Below are positions 26,249-35,836 of a stretch of DNA of 64,000 nucleotides, in pieces. The position numbers were made by a program, and so were the translations under genes. Under the pieces are notes generated by a model, which searched no databases, was not told the DNA's origin, and saw only the letters and a list, made by a program, of their open reading frames with translations. Where the stretch lies: NCBI GenBank assembly GCA_023423995.1, contig JAFAEL010000225.1, positions 1-64,000 on the forward strand. The letters run 5' to 3'. This stretch comes from Pseudomonadota bacterium. Its GTDB lineage: Bacteria; Pseudomonadota; Alphaproteobacteria; Rhizobiales; Beijerinckiaceae. The number at the start of each line of letters is the position of its first letter. The stretch's first letter is position 1.

Positions 26249-27478
26249 CTATTCGGGGACCGGATTGCAGCGCGGCTCCACCCTCTCGCCCGCCATCACC
26301 TTACGAATGAAGGGGAGCGAATCCTTCAGGGACCCGTTCACGGCGCCGCCATGGTCGAGGCCAGCGTAGAGATGCGCCTGAACCGGAGTGCCGGCCGCGC
26401 AGGAATCCCTCACCAGCGCGAGCTGGTTGACCGCGCTGACGTCGCGGTCCTCCGCCCCCGTCCCGATGAACACCGGGACCGCGACCTTCAGCGTGGGATA
26501 GCTGAGTTGCGGGCTGAGTTTCGCGAGCACCTGGATGAAGTCCGGCTTCAGGGCAGTCCGCCGCGTGAGCCGCGCATTCTCCACGGCGCGAAATAACGGG
26601 CCGACACAGGTTGTCGGGGCCGTCGCGAAGAGCGGAAGCGCCGCTTCGGTGAAGAGGCTCGACGACGCGGGCGGTGGCGACAGGAATTCCTGGGCTGCGA
26701 CCGCGATGTAGAACGCATAGGCGATCGTCGGATCGACGCGATCGAGATCCTGCTGGGCGGCGCTGGCCGCAAGGTCGAGCGACAGATAGGGAACGCCGGT
26801 CGCCACGACCCCTCGCAGGCGCAGGTCGGGCGCATAATCCGGCCAGAAAGCTGCGGTCGCGTAGGCCGCGCCGCCGCCTTGCGACTGCCCGACCACCACG
26901 ATCTTGTCGGCGTTCAGCCCCGGTACCCCCGAGATGGCTGCCCGGATGGAATCCAGCACGCTGTAGGCTTCGGGCCGAGTGAAGAGATACGGATGCAGGC
27001 CCGCCACGCCGAGGCCCTGGTAGTCCGACGCGACGATCGCGAACCCCTCGTCCAGCCAGCGGTTCAGGTACGCGGCATCCCGCGCCGACCGGACGGCCCA
27101 GGACGGCGCGCAGACATCAGCCACGCCGACCGTCCCGTGCGCCCAGGCGAGAATCGGCCAGCCGCCGGCCGGTGGCGTGCCCTTCGGCAGGTACAGCGCC
27201 CCGGAGACCACGATACGCTGCCGGCCGCCGACGCCGTTCGTGGAACTGTAGAGAATCCGGGAGGAGTTCTCGGCGGATGCGAGCGCGAGCGCGGGCGGCA
27301 GGTCCTCGCGCCGGATCAGGCGGCCAGGCTCCGCCGGGAGTTCGGCCGGAGGCACATAGAACGGAGACAGGACGGCGCCCTGCGCGGGATCGAGCGCCGG
27401 CTGCGGCTGGGCCTGGGCGAGACCGCCGAACAGCGAGAGGAGGGCGGCGAGCGCCGTGCGGCGAAGGGGATACAGCAT
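26249..27478 (-). CDS. Secretory lipase/esterase, alpha/beta hydrolase fold
   Basis: A 409-residue exported hydrolase with a signal peptide (ALAALLSLFGGLAQAQ). The nucleophile elbow is VGQSQGGGAAYA and the probable acid and His lie in GTGAEDRDVSAV and AGLDHGGAVNG. Domain form resembles the secretory lipase family PF03583, which includes fungal and bacterial extracellular lipases and esterases. The start ATG at 27478 directly precedes the signal peptide. It lies downstream of irr on the same strand with a 42-base gap and might share its transcript. Natural substrate unknown. Confidence 0.8.
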   Translation of the reverse strand: MLYPLRRTALAALLSLFGGLAQAQPQPALDPAQGAVLSPFYVPPAELPAEPGRLIRREDLPPALALASAENSSRILYSSTNGVGGRQRIVVSGALYLPKGTPPAGGWPILAWAHGTVGVADVCAPSWAVRSARDAAYLNRWLDEGFAIVASDYQGLGVAGLHPYLFTRPEAYSVLDSIRAAISGVPGLNADKIVVVGQSQGGGAAYATAAFWPDYAPDLRLRGVVATGVPYLSLDLAASAAQQDLDRVDPTIAYAFYIAVAAQEFLSPPPASSSLFTEAALPLFATAPTTCVGPLFRAVENARLTRRTALKPDFIQVLAKLSPQLSYPTLKVAVPVFIGTGAEDRDVSAVNQLALVRDSCAAGTPVQAHLYAGLDHGGAVNGSLKDSLPFIRKVMAGERVEPRCNPVPE

Positions 27479-27520
27479 GAACGCCCTCCAGCCTGCGGCC
27501 GAAGTTGCGCTCTGGCCGGG

Positions 27521-27994
27521 CTACTTGGCTTTGCGACGAAGCCTAACGATCACGTCCACGCGGGCGATCTCCATCCCGTGCGGAGCGTCCGGCAGATCGC
27601 CCACCGCGATATCGACCGGAACGTCGATGAGTTCCTCGTCGCCCTCGACGAAGAAGTGATGATGCTCGGTGGTGTTGGTGTCGAAATACGACTTCGAGCC
27701 ATCGACGGCGAGTTGCCGCAGCAGCCCCACCTCGGTGAACTGGTGAAGGGTGTTGTAGACCGTGGCGAGCGAGACCGGCACGCGCGCCCGCATGGCCTCC
27801 TCGTAGAGCATCTCGGCGGTGATGTGCCGGTCGCCTTTGGCGAACAGGAGCCAGCCGAGGGAGATTCGCTGGCGCGTCGGGCGCAGCCCGACATCGCGCA
27901 GGCGTTCCTTCAGCGCGGAGACCGGGCAGCCGCGACGAGCAAGCGTCTCATGGGCCGCGTGGTCATGGGGCGCGTTCGTGCGGGGTTCGATCAT
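27521..27994 (-). CDS. irr: Iron response regulator Irr
   Basis: A 157-residue Fur-family regulator. The heme regulatory motif GCPV is at residues 22-25 and the second heme-binding histidine cluster (HHH, about 111-113, in TEHHHFFVEGDEEL) is present. These are the features of heme-degraded Irr as studied in Bradyrhizobium, so this copy should sense heme as a proxy for iron. The winged helix includes TRQRISLGWLL and SLATVYNTLHQF. It represses heme synthesis and activates or represses other iron genes in related species. Its gene is divergent from fabA, and a good promoter lies at 28026-28054. Confidence 0.92.
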   Translation of the reverse strand: MIEPRTNAPHDHAAHETLARRGCPVSALKERLRDVGLRPTRQRISLGWLLFAKGDRHITAEMLYEEAMRARVPVSLATVYNTLHQFTEVGLLRQLAVDGSKSYFDTNTTEHHHFFVEGDEELIDVPVDIAVGDLPDAPHGMEIARVDVIVRLRRKAK

Positions 27995-28025
27995 ACTCGG
28001 GGGCGATCTCGGAAGGTCCGTCCGA

Positions 28026-28054
28026 TCTATATAAGCCGACAGACGTTATCGCAA
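28026..28054 (-). promoter_or_regulatory. Predicted sigma-70-type promoter of irr
   Basis: On the minus strand: TTGCGA (-35), 17-base spacer, TATAGA (-10). The expected transcript start is near 28019, giving a leader of about 25 bases to the irr ATG. Confidence 0.6.
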
Positions 28055-28174
28055 CATTCCTGGGCTCTTAGCCCTGCGGGGCGCCTTCGACCCCGCCTTT
28101 GATGACCCGGGACCTTGTGCTAACCACCCGCGGCAGGCGCCCGGGGCGCCTCACATTGGGAGTGCACGGACTGC

Positions 28175-28699
28175 ATGGCCGGTCAATCGAGCTTCAGCTA
28201 CGAAGAGCTTCTCGCCTGTGGGCGAGGCGAGCTGTTCGGGCCCGGCAACGCCCAGCTTCCGCTTCCCCCGATGCTGATGTTCGATCGCATCCCGGAGATT
28301 GCCGAAACGGGCGGCGCGAACGGTAAGGGATTCGTCCGGGCCGAGCTCGACGTACGCCCCGACCTCTGGTTTTTCCCCTGCCACTTCAAGGGCGATCCCG
28401 TGATGCCGGGCTGCCTTGGGCTGGATGCCCTGTGGCAGCTCGTCGGCTTTTTCCTGGGCTGGCTGGAGTTGCCCGGGCGGGGACGGGCCCTCGGTGTCGG
28501 CGAGGTCAAGTTCGCCGACCAGGTCCTGCCGAGCGTGAAGAAGGTCGTCTACGGCGTCGACCTCAAGCGTGTGTTCAAGTCGAAGCTGGTCCTCGGCATC
28601 GCCGATGGCTGGCTGGAAGCCGATGGCCGCCGGATCTACGAGGCGAAGGATCTCCGGGTCGGGCTCTTCAAACCGGACGTGGCGCCCGCCGGCGGCTGA
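28175..28699 (+). CDS. fabA: 3-hydroxydecanoyl-ACP dehydratase/isomerase FabA
   Basis: A 174-residue hot-dog enzyme with the catalytic His in [14 protein letters not shown] and Asp in [10 protein letters not shown], matching E. coli FabA in length and motif spacing. It dehydrates 3-hydroxyacyl-ACP and isomerises the C10 product to the cis-3 form, the branch point for unsaturated fatty acids in the cytoplasm. It heads the operon with fabB and fabI. Its promoter region is shared with the divergent irr. Confidence 0.95.
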   Translation: MAGQSSFSYEELLACGRGELFGPGNAQLPLPPMLMFDRIPEIAETGGANGKGFVRAELDVRPDLWFFPCHFKGDPVMPGCLGLDALWQLVGFFLGWLELPGRGRALGVGEVKFADQVLPSVKKVVYGVDLKRVFKSKLVLGIADGWLEADGRRIYEAKDLRVGLFKPDVAPAGG

Positions 28700-28768
28700 C
28701 GGCGGTTGAGAAGCTAGGCCGACAGCCTTACGTGAACGCCCGGCCGAGTCGGGCCTGAGGAGTGCGCA

Positions 28769-29992
28769 ATGCGGCGCGTCGTGGTCACCGGGATGGGCAT
28801 CGTCTCGTCCATCGGCAACAACACGCAGGAAGTTCTGGCCTCGCTGCGGGAGGCCCGCTCGGGCATCAGCCGGGCTGAGGAATACGGCCAACTCGGCTTT
28901 CGGTGTCAGGTGCACGGCGCGCCGAGCCTGAAGGCCGAGGAGGTGGTGGATCGCCGCGCGATGCGGTTCCACGGCGGCGGCACGGCGTGGAACCACGTCG
29001 CCATGGACCAGGCGATCCGCGATGCGGGCTTGGAGGGGAACGACGTCTCCAACGACCGCACCGGGATCATCATGGGTTCGGGCGGCCCGTCGACCCGGAC
29101 GGTCGTCGAAGCCGCCGATATCGCCCGGTCCAAGGGGCCGAAGCGAATCGGCCCCTTCGCGGTGCCGAAGGCGATGTCCTCGACCTCTTCGGCGACGCTC
29201 GCCACCTGGTTCAAGATCCGCGGCGTGAATTATTCGATCTCGTCCGCCTGCGCGACGTCGAACCATTGCATCGGCAACGCCTACGAGACCATCCAGGCCG
29301 GCAAGCAGGACATCATCTTCGCCGGTGGATCGGAGGAGCTCGACTGGACCCTCTCGGTCCTCTTCGACGCGATGGGCGCCATGTCGACGAAGTACAACGA
29401 AACCCCGGAGCGGGCCTCGCGGGCCTATGACAGGAATCGCGACGGCTTCGTGATCGCGGGCGGCGCCGGCGTGCTCGTCCTGGAGGAGCTCGAGCATGCG
29501 AAGGCGCGCGGCGCCCGCATCTATGGGGAGATCGCAGGCTACGGCGCGACCTCGGACGGCTACGACATGGTGGCGCCCTCCGGCGAAGGTGCAGTGCGCT
29601 GCATGCGGATGGCCCTGCAGGGGGTCGGCCCGAAGGTCGACTACATCAACCCGCACGCCACCTCGACGCCCGTGGGCGACGAGAAGGAGATCGAGGCGAT
29701 CCGCGAGGTGTTCGGGTCGGGTGACAAGTGCCCGCCGATCTCCGCCACCAAGTCGCTGACCGGTCACTCACTCGGCGCCACGGGCGTGCAGGAGGCGATC
29801 TACTCGCTCCTCATGATGAACAACGGCTTCATCGCCGAGAGCGCGCATATCGAGGAGATCGATCCGGCCTTTGCGGACATGCCCATCGTGCGCAGGCGCG
29901 TGGACGATGCGAAGCTCGGCTGCGTGATGTCGAACTCCTTCGGGTTCGGCGGCACGAACGCCACCATCGTGCTAAAGCACGTCGACGCGTGA
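28769..29992 (+). CDS. fabB: 3-oxoacyl-ACP synthase I FabB
   Basis: A 407-residue condensing enzyme with the Cys-His-His triad: Cys in [12 protein letters not shown], His in [11 protein letters not shown] and His in [12 protein letters not shown]. It elongates the unsaturated acyl-ACP made by FabA. A GAGGAGTGCG-type ribosome site lies before the ATG at 28769. Its stop overlaps the start of a small secreted-protein gene (TGATG) rather than fabI directly. Confidence 0.95.
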   Translation: MRRVVVTGMGIVSSIGNNTQEVLASLREARSGISRAEEYGQLGFRCQVHGAPSLKAEEVVDRRAMRFHGGGTAWNHVAMDQAIRDAGLEGNDVSNDRTGIIMGSGGPSTRTVVEAADIARSKGPKRIGPFAVPKAMSSTSSATLATWFKIRGVNYSISSACATSNHCIGNAYETIQAGKQDIIFAGGSEELDWTLSVLFDAMGAMSTKYNETPERASRAYDRNRDGFVIAGGAGVLVLEELEHAKARGARIYGEIAGYGATSDGYDMVAPSGEGAVRCMRMALQGVGPKVDYINPHATSTPVGDEKEIEAIREVFGSGDKCPPISATKSLTGHSLGATGVQEAIYSLLMMNNGFIAESAHIEEIDPAFADMPIVRRRVDDAKLGCVMSNSFGFGGTNATIVLKHVDA

Positions 29993-30372
29993 TGGGCCGC
30001 TCCCGCACGCGTGCGGCCGGCATAGTTCTAACGGGGTTTGGCGCGTTGGCGGCCTACCCTGCCGCGGCCTTCGAAGGCCGATACACGGCAGGGGGAGCCG
30101 GCTATGAGCAAAGCCTCGTCCTCACCAAAACCAGAACCGGCTTCCGCGGCAAGGTTTACGTCGCCACGAAGGGGTGTGTCGGCGAGTTCGTCGGCACCGC
30201 GCGCCCGCAGCGCGGGGCCCTCGTGCTTCGCGGGCGACAGGACACCTTCGAGTGCCAGCTGACGTTGCGCCCGACCGCCGCAGGAGTTCTTGATGTCGCT
30301 GAAGACGCGTGCCTGACCTTTCATGGGACGGCCTGCGAGTTCAGCGGCTCCTACAAGCGACAGGCCCGATGA
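29992..30372 (+). CDS. Small secreted protein embedded between fabB and fabI
   Basis: A 126-residue protein with a signal peptide (AAGIVLTGFGALAAYPAAAF, after an Arg-rich N-terminus) and a mature part of about 100 residues. The mature part contains four cysteines (GCVGEF, ECQL, DACLT, TACEF), which suggests two disulfides in the periplasm. Its ATG overlaps the fabB TGA and its own TGA overlaps the fabI ATG (ATGA), so it is translationally locked into the fatty-acid operon. I recognise no family. Being exported, it cannot act with the soluble Fab enzymes directly; an envelope or lipid-related role is only a guess. Confidence 0.7.
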   Translation: MGRSRTRAAGIVLTGFGALAAYPAAAFEGRYTAGGAGYEQSLVLTKTRTGFRGKVYVATKGCVGEFVGTARPQRGALVLRGRQDTFECQLTLRPTAAGVLDVAEDACLTFHGTACEFSGSYKRQAR

Positions 30373-31217
30373 GCACCACCGCACCCAGCACGACGACATC
30401 AACCCTGCTCAAAGGGAAGCGCGGCCTCGTGATGGGCGTGGCGAACGATCACTCGATCGCCTGGGGCATTGCGAAGGTCCTGGCCGCGCATGGGGCGGAA
30501 CTCGCCTTCACGTACCAGGGCGACGCGCTGGGCAGGCGCGTCTCGCCGCTGGCGAAGTCGGTCGGCTCCGAGCTGGTTCTGCCATGCGACGTGGAGGACC
30601 TGGCTTCCGTCGATGGCGTATTCGCGGCCGTCGACGAGGCCTGGGGTGGGCTCGATTTCCTGGTCCACGCCATCGCGTTTTCCGACAAGAACGAGCTCAA
30701 GGGCCGCTACGCCGACACGACGCGCGACAACTTTTCGCGCACGATGCTGATCTCCTGCTTTTCCTTCACGGAGATCGCCAAGCGTGCGGCCGAGCGCATG
30801 AAGAACGGCGGCGCCATGGTGACGCTCACCTATGGCGGCTCGACCCGCCTGATGCCGAACTACAACGTGATGGGCGTGGCGAAGGCCGCTCTCGAAGCAT
30901 CGGTTCGTTATCTCGCCGGCGATTTCGGGCCGCAGGGAGTGCGCGTCAACGCCATTTCGGCGGGCCCGGTCCGCACGCTCGCCGGCGCCGGCATCGCCGA
31001 TGCCCGGTTCATGTACAATTTCCAGCGGGCGAACTCCCCGCTGCGCCGCACCGTCACGATCGACGAGATCGGCGGCTCGGCGCTCTACCTCCTCTCGGAG
31101 CTCTCGGGCGGCGTGACCGGCGAGATCCACTACGTCGATTCCGGCTACAACATCATCTCCATGCCGCGGCCGGACGTGCTGAAGGCGCAGGAGGCGGCCG
31201 GCACGACGGAAGGCTGA
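30369..31217 (+). CDS. fabI: Enoyl-ACP reductase FabI (NADH)
   Basis: A 282-residue short-chain dehydrogenase of the FabI type: cofactor loop VANDHSIAWGIAK near the N-terminus, and the catalytic YxxxxxxK arrangement in YNVMGVAKAALE. The end GYNIISMPRP is also family-like. It catalyses the last reduction of each fatty-acid elongation cycle and is the target of triclosan and isoniazid-like inhibitors. The ATG at 30369 overlaps the upstream stop; an earlier in-frame start would add unrelated residues. It is the last gene of the fab operon and ends four bases from a convergent hydrolase gene. Confidence 0.94.
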   Translation: MSTTAPSTTTSTLLKGKRGLVMGVANDHSIAWGIAKVLAAHGAELAFTYQGDALGRRVSPLAKSVGSELVLPCDVEDLASVDGVFAAVDEAWGGLDFLVHAIAFSDKNELKGRYADTTRDNFSRTMLISCFSFTEIAKRAAERMKNGGAMVTLTYGGSTRLMPNYNVMGVAKAALEASVRYLAGDFGPQGVRVNAISAGPVRTLAGAGIADARFMYNFQRANSPLRRTVTIDEIGGSALYLLSELSGGVTGEIHYVDSGYNIISMPRPDVLKAQEAAGTTEG

Positions 31218-31220
31218 CCG

Positions 31221-32219
31221 TCACTCGGCCAGGAACTGCAACACCGTCTCGTTGAACCGGGGTCCGGCATCGAGGTGGACCATGTGGCCCGCCTCCTCGA
31301 ACACCACCGCGCGCCCCTTCGGCATCCTGCCGGCGAGCGCCTCGGCGAGCTTGGCGTTCTCGCCCATCTTCGGACGCAACTCCGGGGGCGCGAAGGGGCG
31401 CCCCGGCGCATTGTGGTCGCGGGCACCCATGACGAACAGCGTCGGCTGCGTGACGAGCGGGATCTCGTGGGCCACGGGCTCGCGATAGATCATCTGGTAG
31501 GAGTTCACGAATGAGCGCAGCCAGCGCTCATATTCCCCGGAGCCCTTGATGCGCTCGCGCAGCTCCACGTACGGGTCCGCGTCCTCGGGACGCGTCAGCG
31601 CGTAGTTCGAGACGAGCTGGCGCTTGTAGGCCTCCGCCGAGAGGCCGCGTTCCTGCTCGAGCAGCCGCCGGGTCTCCACGGGCGGCACATAGAGCCGGTA
31701 ATCCTCCAACCCGATCGGCGCCTGCAGCACGAGGCGCGCAACCTTGCCGGGATAGGCCCGGGCGAGGCGCACGGCCAGCATGCCGCCCATCGAGTGCGCG
31801 ACGACATCCGCCTGGGGGATGTTCAACCGGTCGAGAAGCGCAGCCGTCCAGCGGCCGAGATCGTCGAATGACGTGGCCTGAATCGGCTTTGACGACTTGC
31901 CGAAGCCGATCTGGTCCGGGATCACGACCCGGTAGCCCGCCCCGGCCAGCGCTTTCGCGACCGGCTCCCAATAGCTCGCCGGAAAGTTGCGCCCGTGCAG
32001 GAGGACGACCGCCCGGCCATTCGCAGCCCCGCTCGGCGGCACGTCCATATAGGCCATGCGCAGCGCCTCGCCGTTCAGCGTCACGGGCATGTAGGCCACG
32101 GGGTACGGGTACGCGAAGCCTTCGAGCGCGATGCCGATCGGCTCGGGCGTCTCGGCCGCGCGGATCGGCGCAGCGGCAGCGAGGAGGATCGCGAAGGCAA
32201 GCGCGGCACGACTCGGCAT
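31221..32219 (-). CDS. Exported alpha/beta hydrolase
   Basis: A 332-residue protein with a signal peptide ([18 protein letters not shown]). The oxyanion region is [16 protein letters not shown], the nucleophile elbow is [10 protein letters not shown] (Ser), and the likely acid and His are in GARDHNAPG and [10 protein letters not shown]. This is an alpha/beta hydrolase of the epoxide hydrolase/haloperoxidase-like group, acting in the periplasm. Substrate unknown. It is convergent with fabI with no space for a terminator. Confidence 0.82.
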   Translation of the reverse strand: MPSRAALAFAILLAAAAPIRAAETPEPIGIALEGFAYPYPVAYMPVTLNGEALRMAYMDVPPSGAANGRAVVLLHGRNFPASYWEPVAKALAGAGYRVVIPDQIGFGKSSKPIQATSFDDLGRWTAALLDRLNIPQADVVAHSMGGMLAVRLARAYPGKVARLVLQAPIGLEDYRLYVPPVETRRLLEQERGLSAEAYKRQLVSNYALTRPEDADPYVELRERIKGSGEYERWLRSFVNSYQMIYREPVAHEIPLVTQPTLFVMGARDHNAPGRPFAPPELRPKMGENAKLAEALAGRMPKGRAVVFEEAGHMVHLDAGPRFNETVLQFLAE

Positions 32220-32354
32220 GTGATCTCCGACAGGACAGGCGGGGCAAGCGACGAACGGCGGCAGCAGCGCTCCCGTTCCCCACAGGTCGTCGCACTTGCA
32301 AGGAGGGCCCGGCTTCCCCTAAAGGCCGCGCCTTATCGAGGCGCGCGGTCCAGG

Positions 32355-33392
32355 ATGTCGGCTTTCAAGGAATTGGTGTTCTCCGGCGTTCAGCCGACCG
32401 GAAATCTGCACCTCGGAAACTATCTCGGCGCGGTCCGGCGCTTCGTCGCCCTGCAGGAGCAGTACGACTGCATCTACTGCGTCGTCGACATGCACGCGAT
32501 CACGGCCGAACTCTACCAGCCCGAGCTGAAGAGCCAGATCCGCGAGGTCACGGCAGCCTTCCTGGCGGCCGGGATCGACCCGAAGAAGCAGATCGTCTTC
32601 AACCAGAGCCAGGTCTCGGGTCACGCGGAGCTGGCCTGGATCTTCAACTGCGTCGCCCGGATCGGCTGGATGAACCGCATGACGCAGTTCAAGGAGAAGG
32701 CCGGCAAGGACCGCGAGAACGCCTCCCTCGGGCTCTATGCCTACCCATCCCTGATGGCAGCCGACATTCTGCTCTATCGCGCGACCCACGTGCCGGTCGG
32801 CGAGGACCAGAAGCAGCACCTCGAACTGACCCGCGACGTCGCGCAGAAGTTCAACAACGACTTCGCGGCTCCCATTGCGGAGCGCGGGCATGGCGAGGCC
32901 TTCTTCCCGCTGACGGAACCGCTCATCGGCGGGCCGGCGGCCCGCGTGATGTCGCTCCGCGACGGATCGAAGAAGATGTCGAAGTCGGATCCCTCCGATT
33001 TCTCGCGCATCAACCTGACCGACGATGCCGATGCCATCGCCCAGAAGATCCGCAAGGCGAAGACCGATCCCGAGCCGCTACCGTCCGAGGAGGCGGGCCT
33101 CGCCGGCCGGCCTGAGGCGGAAAACCTCGTCGGGATCTACGCCGCCCTCTCGGACCGCACCAAGGCGGAGGTGCTGAGCGAGTTCGGCAATGCCCAGTTC
33201 TCGGCCTTCAAGTCGGCGCTCGTCGACCTCTCGGTCGACAAGCTCGGTCCGATCGGCTCCGAGATGAAGCGCCTGAAGGACGACGCCGCCTACATCGATT
33301 CGGTGCTGAAGGACGGCTCCGATCGCGCCCGTGCCATCGCGGACAAAACGATGGATGCCGTGAAGGATATCGTCGGCTTCGTGCGGGGGTGA
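32355..33392 (+). CDS. trpS: Tryptophanyl-tRNA synthetase
   Basis: A 345-residue class I aminoacyl-tRNA synthetase with the HIGH-like sequence [13 protein letters not shown] and the KMSKS loop in KKMSKSDPS. It charges tRNA-Trp in the cytoplasm. An open frame extends upstream, but the ATG at 32355 gives the standard N-terminus ([14 protein letters not shown] soon after the start). It begins the plus-strand housekeeping block that runs to trmB. Confidence 0.95.
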   Translation: MSAFKELVFSGVQPTGNLHLGNYLGAVRRFVALQEQYDCIYCVVDMHAITAELYQPELKSQIREVTAAFLAAGIDPKKQIVFNQSQVSGHAELAWIFNCVARIGWMNRMTQFKEKAGKDRENASLGLYAYPSLMAADILLYRATHVPVGEDQKQHLELTRDVAQKFNNDFAAPIAERGHGEAFFPLTEPLIGGPAARVMSLRDGSKKMSKSDPSDFSRINLTDDADAIAQKIRKAKTDPEPLPSEEAGLAGRPEAENLVGIYAALSDRTKAEVLSEFGNAQFSAFKSALVDLSVDKLGPIGSEMKRLKDDAAYIDSVLKDGSDRARAIADKTMDAVKDIVGFVRG

Positions 33393-33463
33393 CGGCCGGC
33401 CCGACTTGTCGCCCGGCCGCAGCTTCGGCATCTTCCAGCGTCCGGCGGAGCTGACCCGACACA

Positions 33464-33967
33464 ATGATCGGCGCCACGAGGCGATCTTACGAGGCGGGCC
33501 ATCGGCCCAAGTTCCTCGTGGTGATCGATGACACGCCCGAATGCAGTCGGGCCATCCGGTTCGGCGCGCGGCGCTGCGCGCGGACCGGCGCCAATCTGGT
33601 CATGCTCGCCATCGTCGACCCGCCCGACAATTTCGAGTGGCTCGGCGTCGGCGAAGCGTTGCGGGAGGAGGCCGAGGAGGAAGCCGGCATCCGGCTGGAC
33701 GAAGCCGTCAGGACGGCCAAGGAGGCTTCCCCCGGGCTTGAGCCGGAGCGGGTGATCAAGCTCGCCGACAAGGACGAGGCCATCCGCCAGCTCATCGAGG
33801 AGGACCAGGACATCTCCTTCCTGGTTCTCGCATCAGGCGTCGGAAGCTCAGGGCCGGGTCCGCTGGTTTCCATGATCGCGGGTCGCATGTCGGGGACGTT
33901 CCCGGTGCCGATCGTGATCGTGCCGGGCGATCTCGCGGACGAGGCGATCGACGCGCTCGCGGGGTGA
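33464..33967 (+). CDS. Universal stress protein (UspA family)
   Basis: A 167-residue single-domain UspA-fold protein: opening strand KFLVVIDDTPECSRAIRFGA, ATP-type loop residues toward VLASGVGSSGPGPLVS, and a closing strand PVPIVIVPG. Members bind ATP or act in stress signalling by unknown routes. It lies between trpS and the NifU-like gene on the same strand with gaps near 70-100 bases, so cotranscription is possible. No EcfG-type promoter is seen in front of it. Confidence 0.85.
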   Translation: MIGATRRSYEAGHRPKFLVVIDDTPECSRAIRFGARRCARTGANLVMLAIVDPPDNFEWLGVGEALREEAEEEAGIRLDEAVRTAKEASPGLEPERVIKLADKDEAIRQLIEEDQDISFLVLASGVGSSGPGPLVSMIAGRMSGTFPVPIVIVPGDLADEAIDALAG

Positions 33968-34063
33968 CGGCGGTGCATTGCGGCCCTGCCTGCGAAGATC
34001 CACATCTCGGCCAGCGATGTGCTAGAGAGCGGGCAACCGCACGAAATCCGATCCGAGGCGACG

Positions 34064-34630
34064 ATGTTCATCCAGACCGAGGCGACGCCGAATCCGGCGA
34101 CCCTTAAGTTCCTCCCGGGCCGCGTGGTGATGCCCGAAGGCACCTTCGATGCGCAGGACGAGGCCAGTGCTGCGGCGTCCCCGCTGGCTGCGCGCCTGAT
34201 ATCCATGCCCGAGATCTCGGGCGTCTATCTCGGCCACGACTTCATCAGCGTCACCAAGCGCGAAGGCGAGTGGCAGCACCTGAAGCCGGCCGTGCTCGGC
34301 GCCATCATGGAGCACTTCCTGTCGGGCGCCCCGACCGTGACGGCAGGGGCGCTCCTCGGGGAGGATCCGGACGAGGAGTTCTTCGACCCGGCCGATGCCG
34401 AGACGGTCGAGAACATCAAGGAGCTCATCGAGACGCGCGTCCGTCCGGCGGTGGCTGGGGACGGCGGCGACATCACGTTCCGCGGCTACAAGGACGGCGT
34501 CGTCTATCTCAACATGCGCGGCGCCTGCTCCGGATGCCCGTCCTCGACGGCCACCCTCAAGCACGGCATCCAGAACCTGCTCCGGCATTTCCTCCCGGAA
34601 ATCCGTGAGGTCGAGGCGGTCCAGGCCTGA
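34064..34630 (+). CDS. NifU-like iron-sulfur cluster scaffold/carrier
   Basis: A 188-residue protein with an N-terminal Nfu_N domain (MFIQTEATPNPATLKFLPGR) and a C-terminal NifU domain whose CxxC sits in GACSGCPSSTATLKHG. Two such proteins hold a 4Fe-4S cluster and pass it to target enzymes; this form corresponds to mitochondrial NFU1. The ATG at 34064 is preferred because it begins directly on the conserved strand. It precedes tsaB in the conserved rhizobial order; MiaB downstream is a plausible iron-sulfur client. Confidence 0.92.
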   Translation: MFIQTEATPNPATLKFLPGRVVMPEGTFDAQDEASAAASPLAARLISMPEISGVYLGHDFISVTKREGEWQHLKPAVLGAIMEHFLSGAPTVTAGALLGEDPDEEFFDPADAETVENIKELIETRVRPAVAGDGGDITFRGYKDGVVYLNMRGACSGCPSSTATLKHGIQNLLRHFLPEIREVEAVQA

Positions 34631-34640
34631 CGTTTCAAGA

Positions 34641-35324
34641 GTGCGCATTCTCGCAATCGATACCGCCCTCGGCCAGTGCGCCGTGGGCGTTCTGGACAGG
34701 GGCGCGGTCGCGCCGCTTGCCTCCGAGACCATCGCCATGGAGCGCGGCCATGCGGAGGCGCTCCTCCCCATGCTCGATCGCGTGATGTCGCGCGTTGAGG
34801 GTGGGTTTCCCACCCTCAACAAGGTGGCCGTCACCGTCGGGCCAGGCAGCTTCACGGGGCTCAGGATCGGGATCTCGGCGGCCCGTGCTGTCGGGCTCGC
34901 GTCAGGCATTCCGGTCGTCGGGGTGACGACGCTCTCGGCCCTGATGGCGCCGCTGATCGCCTATCCGCGATCGCGGCTCGTCGTGGCCGCGATCGATGCG
35001 CGCGGCGGGCGGGTCTATGCTCAGGCGATCGCCCCGAACGGGCGGACCATCATCCCGCCCTCGATCCTGACCGTGCGCGAGATCGTCCGCTCGCTGGGCT
35101 CCAGCGGCGTTCTTCTCGTGGGATCCGGTGCGTCCCCCATTGCGGCCGAGGCCTGGGCGGTGGGCCTGGATGTCCGCGTGCACGACGCGCCCCCGGTGCC
35201 GGAGATCGCCTGGGTGGCGCGCCTCGGCGCCGTTGCCCGTCCGGAACACGCGATGGCGAAGCCGCTCTACCTCGCCCCGCCCGATGCGCGTCCACAGGAC
35301 GGGGCGCGGCTTCCGCACCAGTGA
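34641..35324 (+). CDS. tsaB: tRNA t6A modification protein TsaB
   Basis: A 227-residue ASKHA-fold protein starting RILAIDTALGQCAVGV with GPGSFTGLRIGISAARAVGL, the signature of TsaB. It partners TsaD and TsaE to place threonylcarbamoyl on A37 of ANN-decoding tRNAs. The start is a GTG at 34641, ten bases after the nifU-like stop. Its end overlaps rimI by four bases (GTGA). The adjacent rimI completes the usual pair. Confidence 0.92.
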   Translation: MRILAIDTALGQCAVGVLDRGAVAPLASETIAMERGHAEALLPMLDRVMSRVEGGFPTLNKVAVTVGPGSFTGLRIGISAARAVGLASGIPVVGVTTLSALMAPLIAYPRSRLVVAAIDARGGRVYAQAIAPNGRTIIPPSILTVREIVRSLGSSGVLLVGSGASPIAAEAWAVGLDVRVHDAPPVPEIAWVARLGAVARPEHAMAKPLYLAPPDARPQDGARLPHQ

Positions 35325-35836
35325 GCCTCTTCGACCGTCTGGGCCTGGCGCGCCATCCGGCGCGCATCGCCCCGGTCGCGGCGCATCACGCCGAGCGCCT
35401 TGCCGCCATCCATGCCTCGGCCTTCGCCCGGCCTTGGGCGCCGGAGGAATTCGAGGCATTTCTGCTGGAGAAGGGGATCCGCATCGACGGCTTGTTTCTT
35501 GGCCGTGACACCCAGCCCTCCGGCTTCGTGCTGTCTCGCGCGACCCTCGACGAGGCCGAGATACTCAGCCTCGCGCTCGCCCGCCCGGCCCGAGGCCGCG
35601 GGGACGCGCGGCGGCTGATGCTGCAGCACCTGCAGACGCTGGCGCATGCCGGCGTCAGGATCGTCCACCTCGAGGTCGAGGAGGGGAACGCCCCCGCACT
35701 CGCCCTGTACCGTCGCCTGGGCTTCGAGACCGTCGGCCACCGCCCTGGATATTACGCTCGGCCGGATGGCACCCGGGCGGCCGCCGTGTCCATGTCGCTG
35801 CGGCTTGGATCGCCGGAACCCGACGCCGCCGCATGA
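35321..35836 (+). CDS. rimI: Ribosomal-protein-alanine N-acetyltransferase RimI
   Basis: A 171-residue GNAT acetyltransferase with an acetyl-CoA loop (LARPARGRGDARRLM; classical form RxxGxG/A) and the C-terminal HLEVEEGNAPALALYRRLGF motif of RimI. It acetylates the N-terminus of ribosomal protein S18 in E. coli. The GTG start overlaps the tsaB stop and its own stop overlaps the plsC-like ATG. In many rhizobia a Fur-family gene (mur) follows rimI; here it does not. Confidence 0.87.
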   Translation: MSLFDRLGLARHPARIAPVAAHHAERLAAIHASAFARPWAPEEFEAFLLEKGIRIDGLFLGRDTQPSGFVLSRATLDEAEILSLALARPARGRGDARRLMLQHLQTLAHAGVRIVHLEVEEGNAPALALYRRLGFETVGHRPGYYARPDGTRAAAVSMSLRLGSPEPDAAA

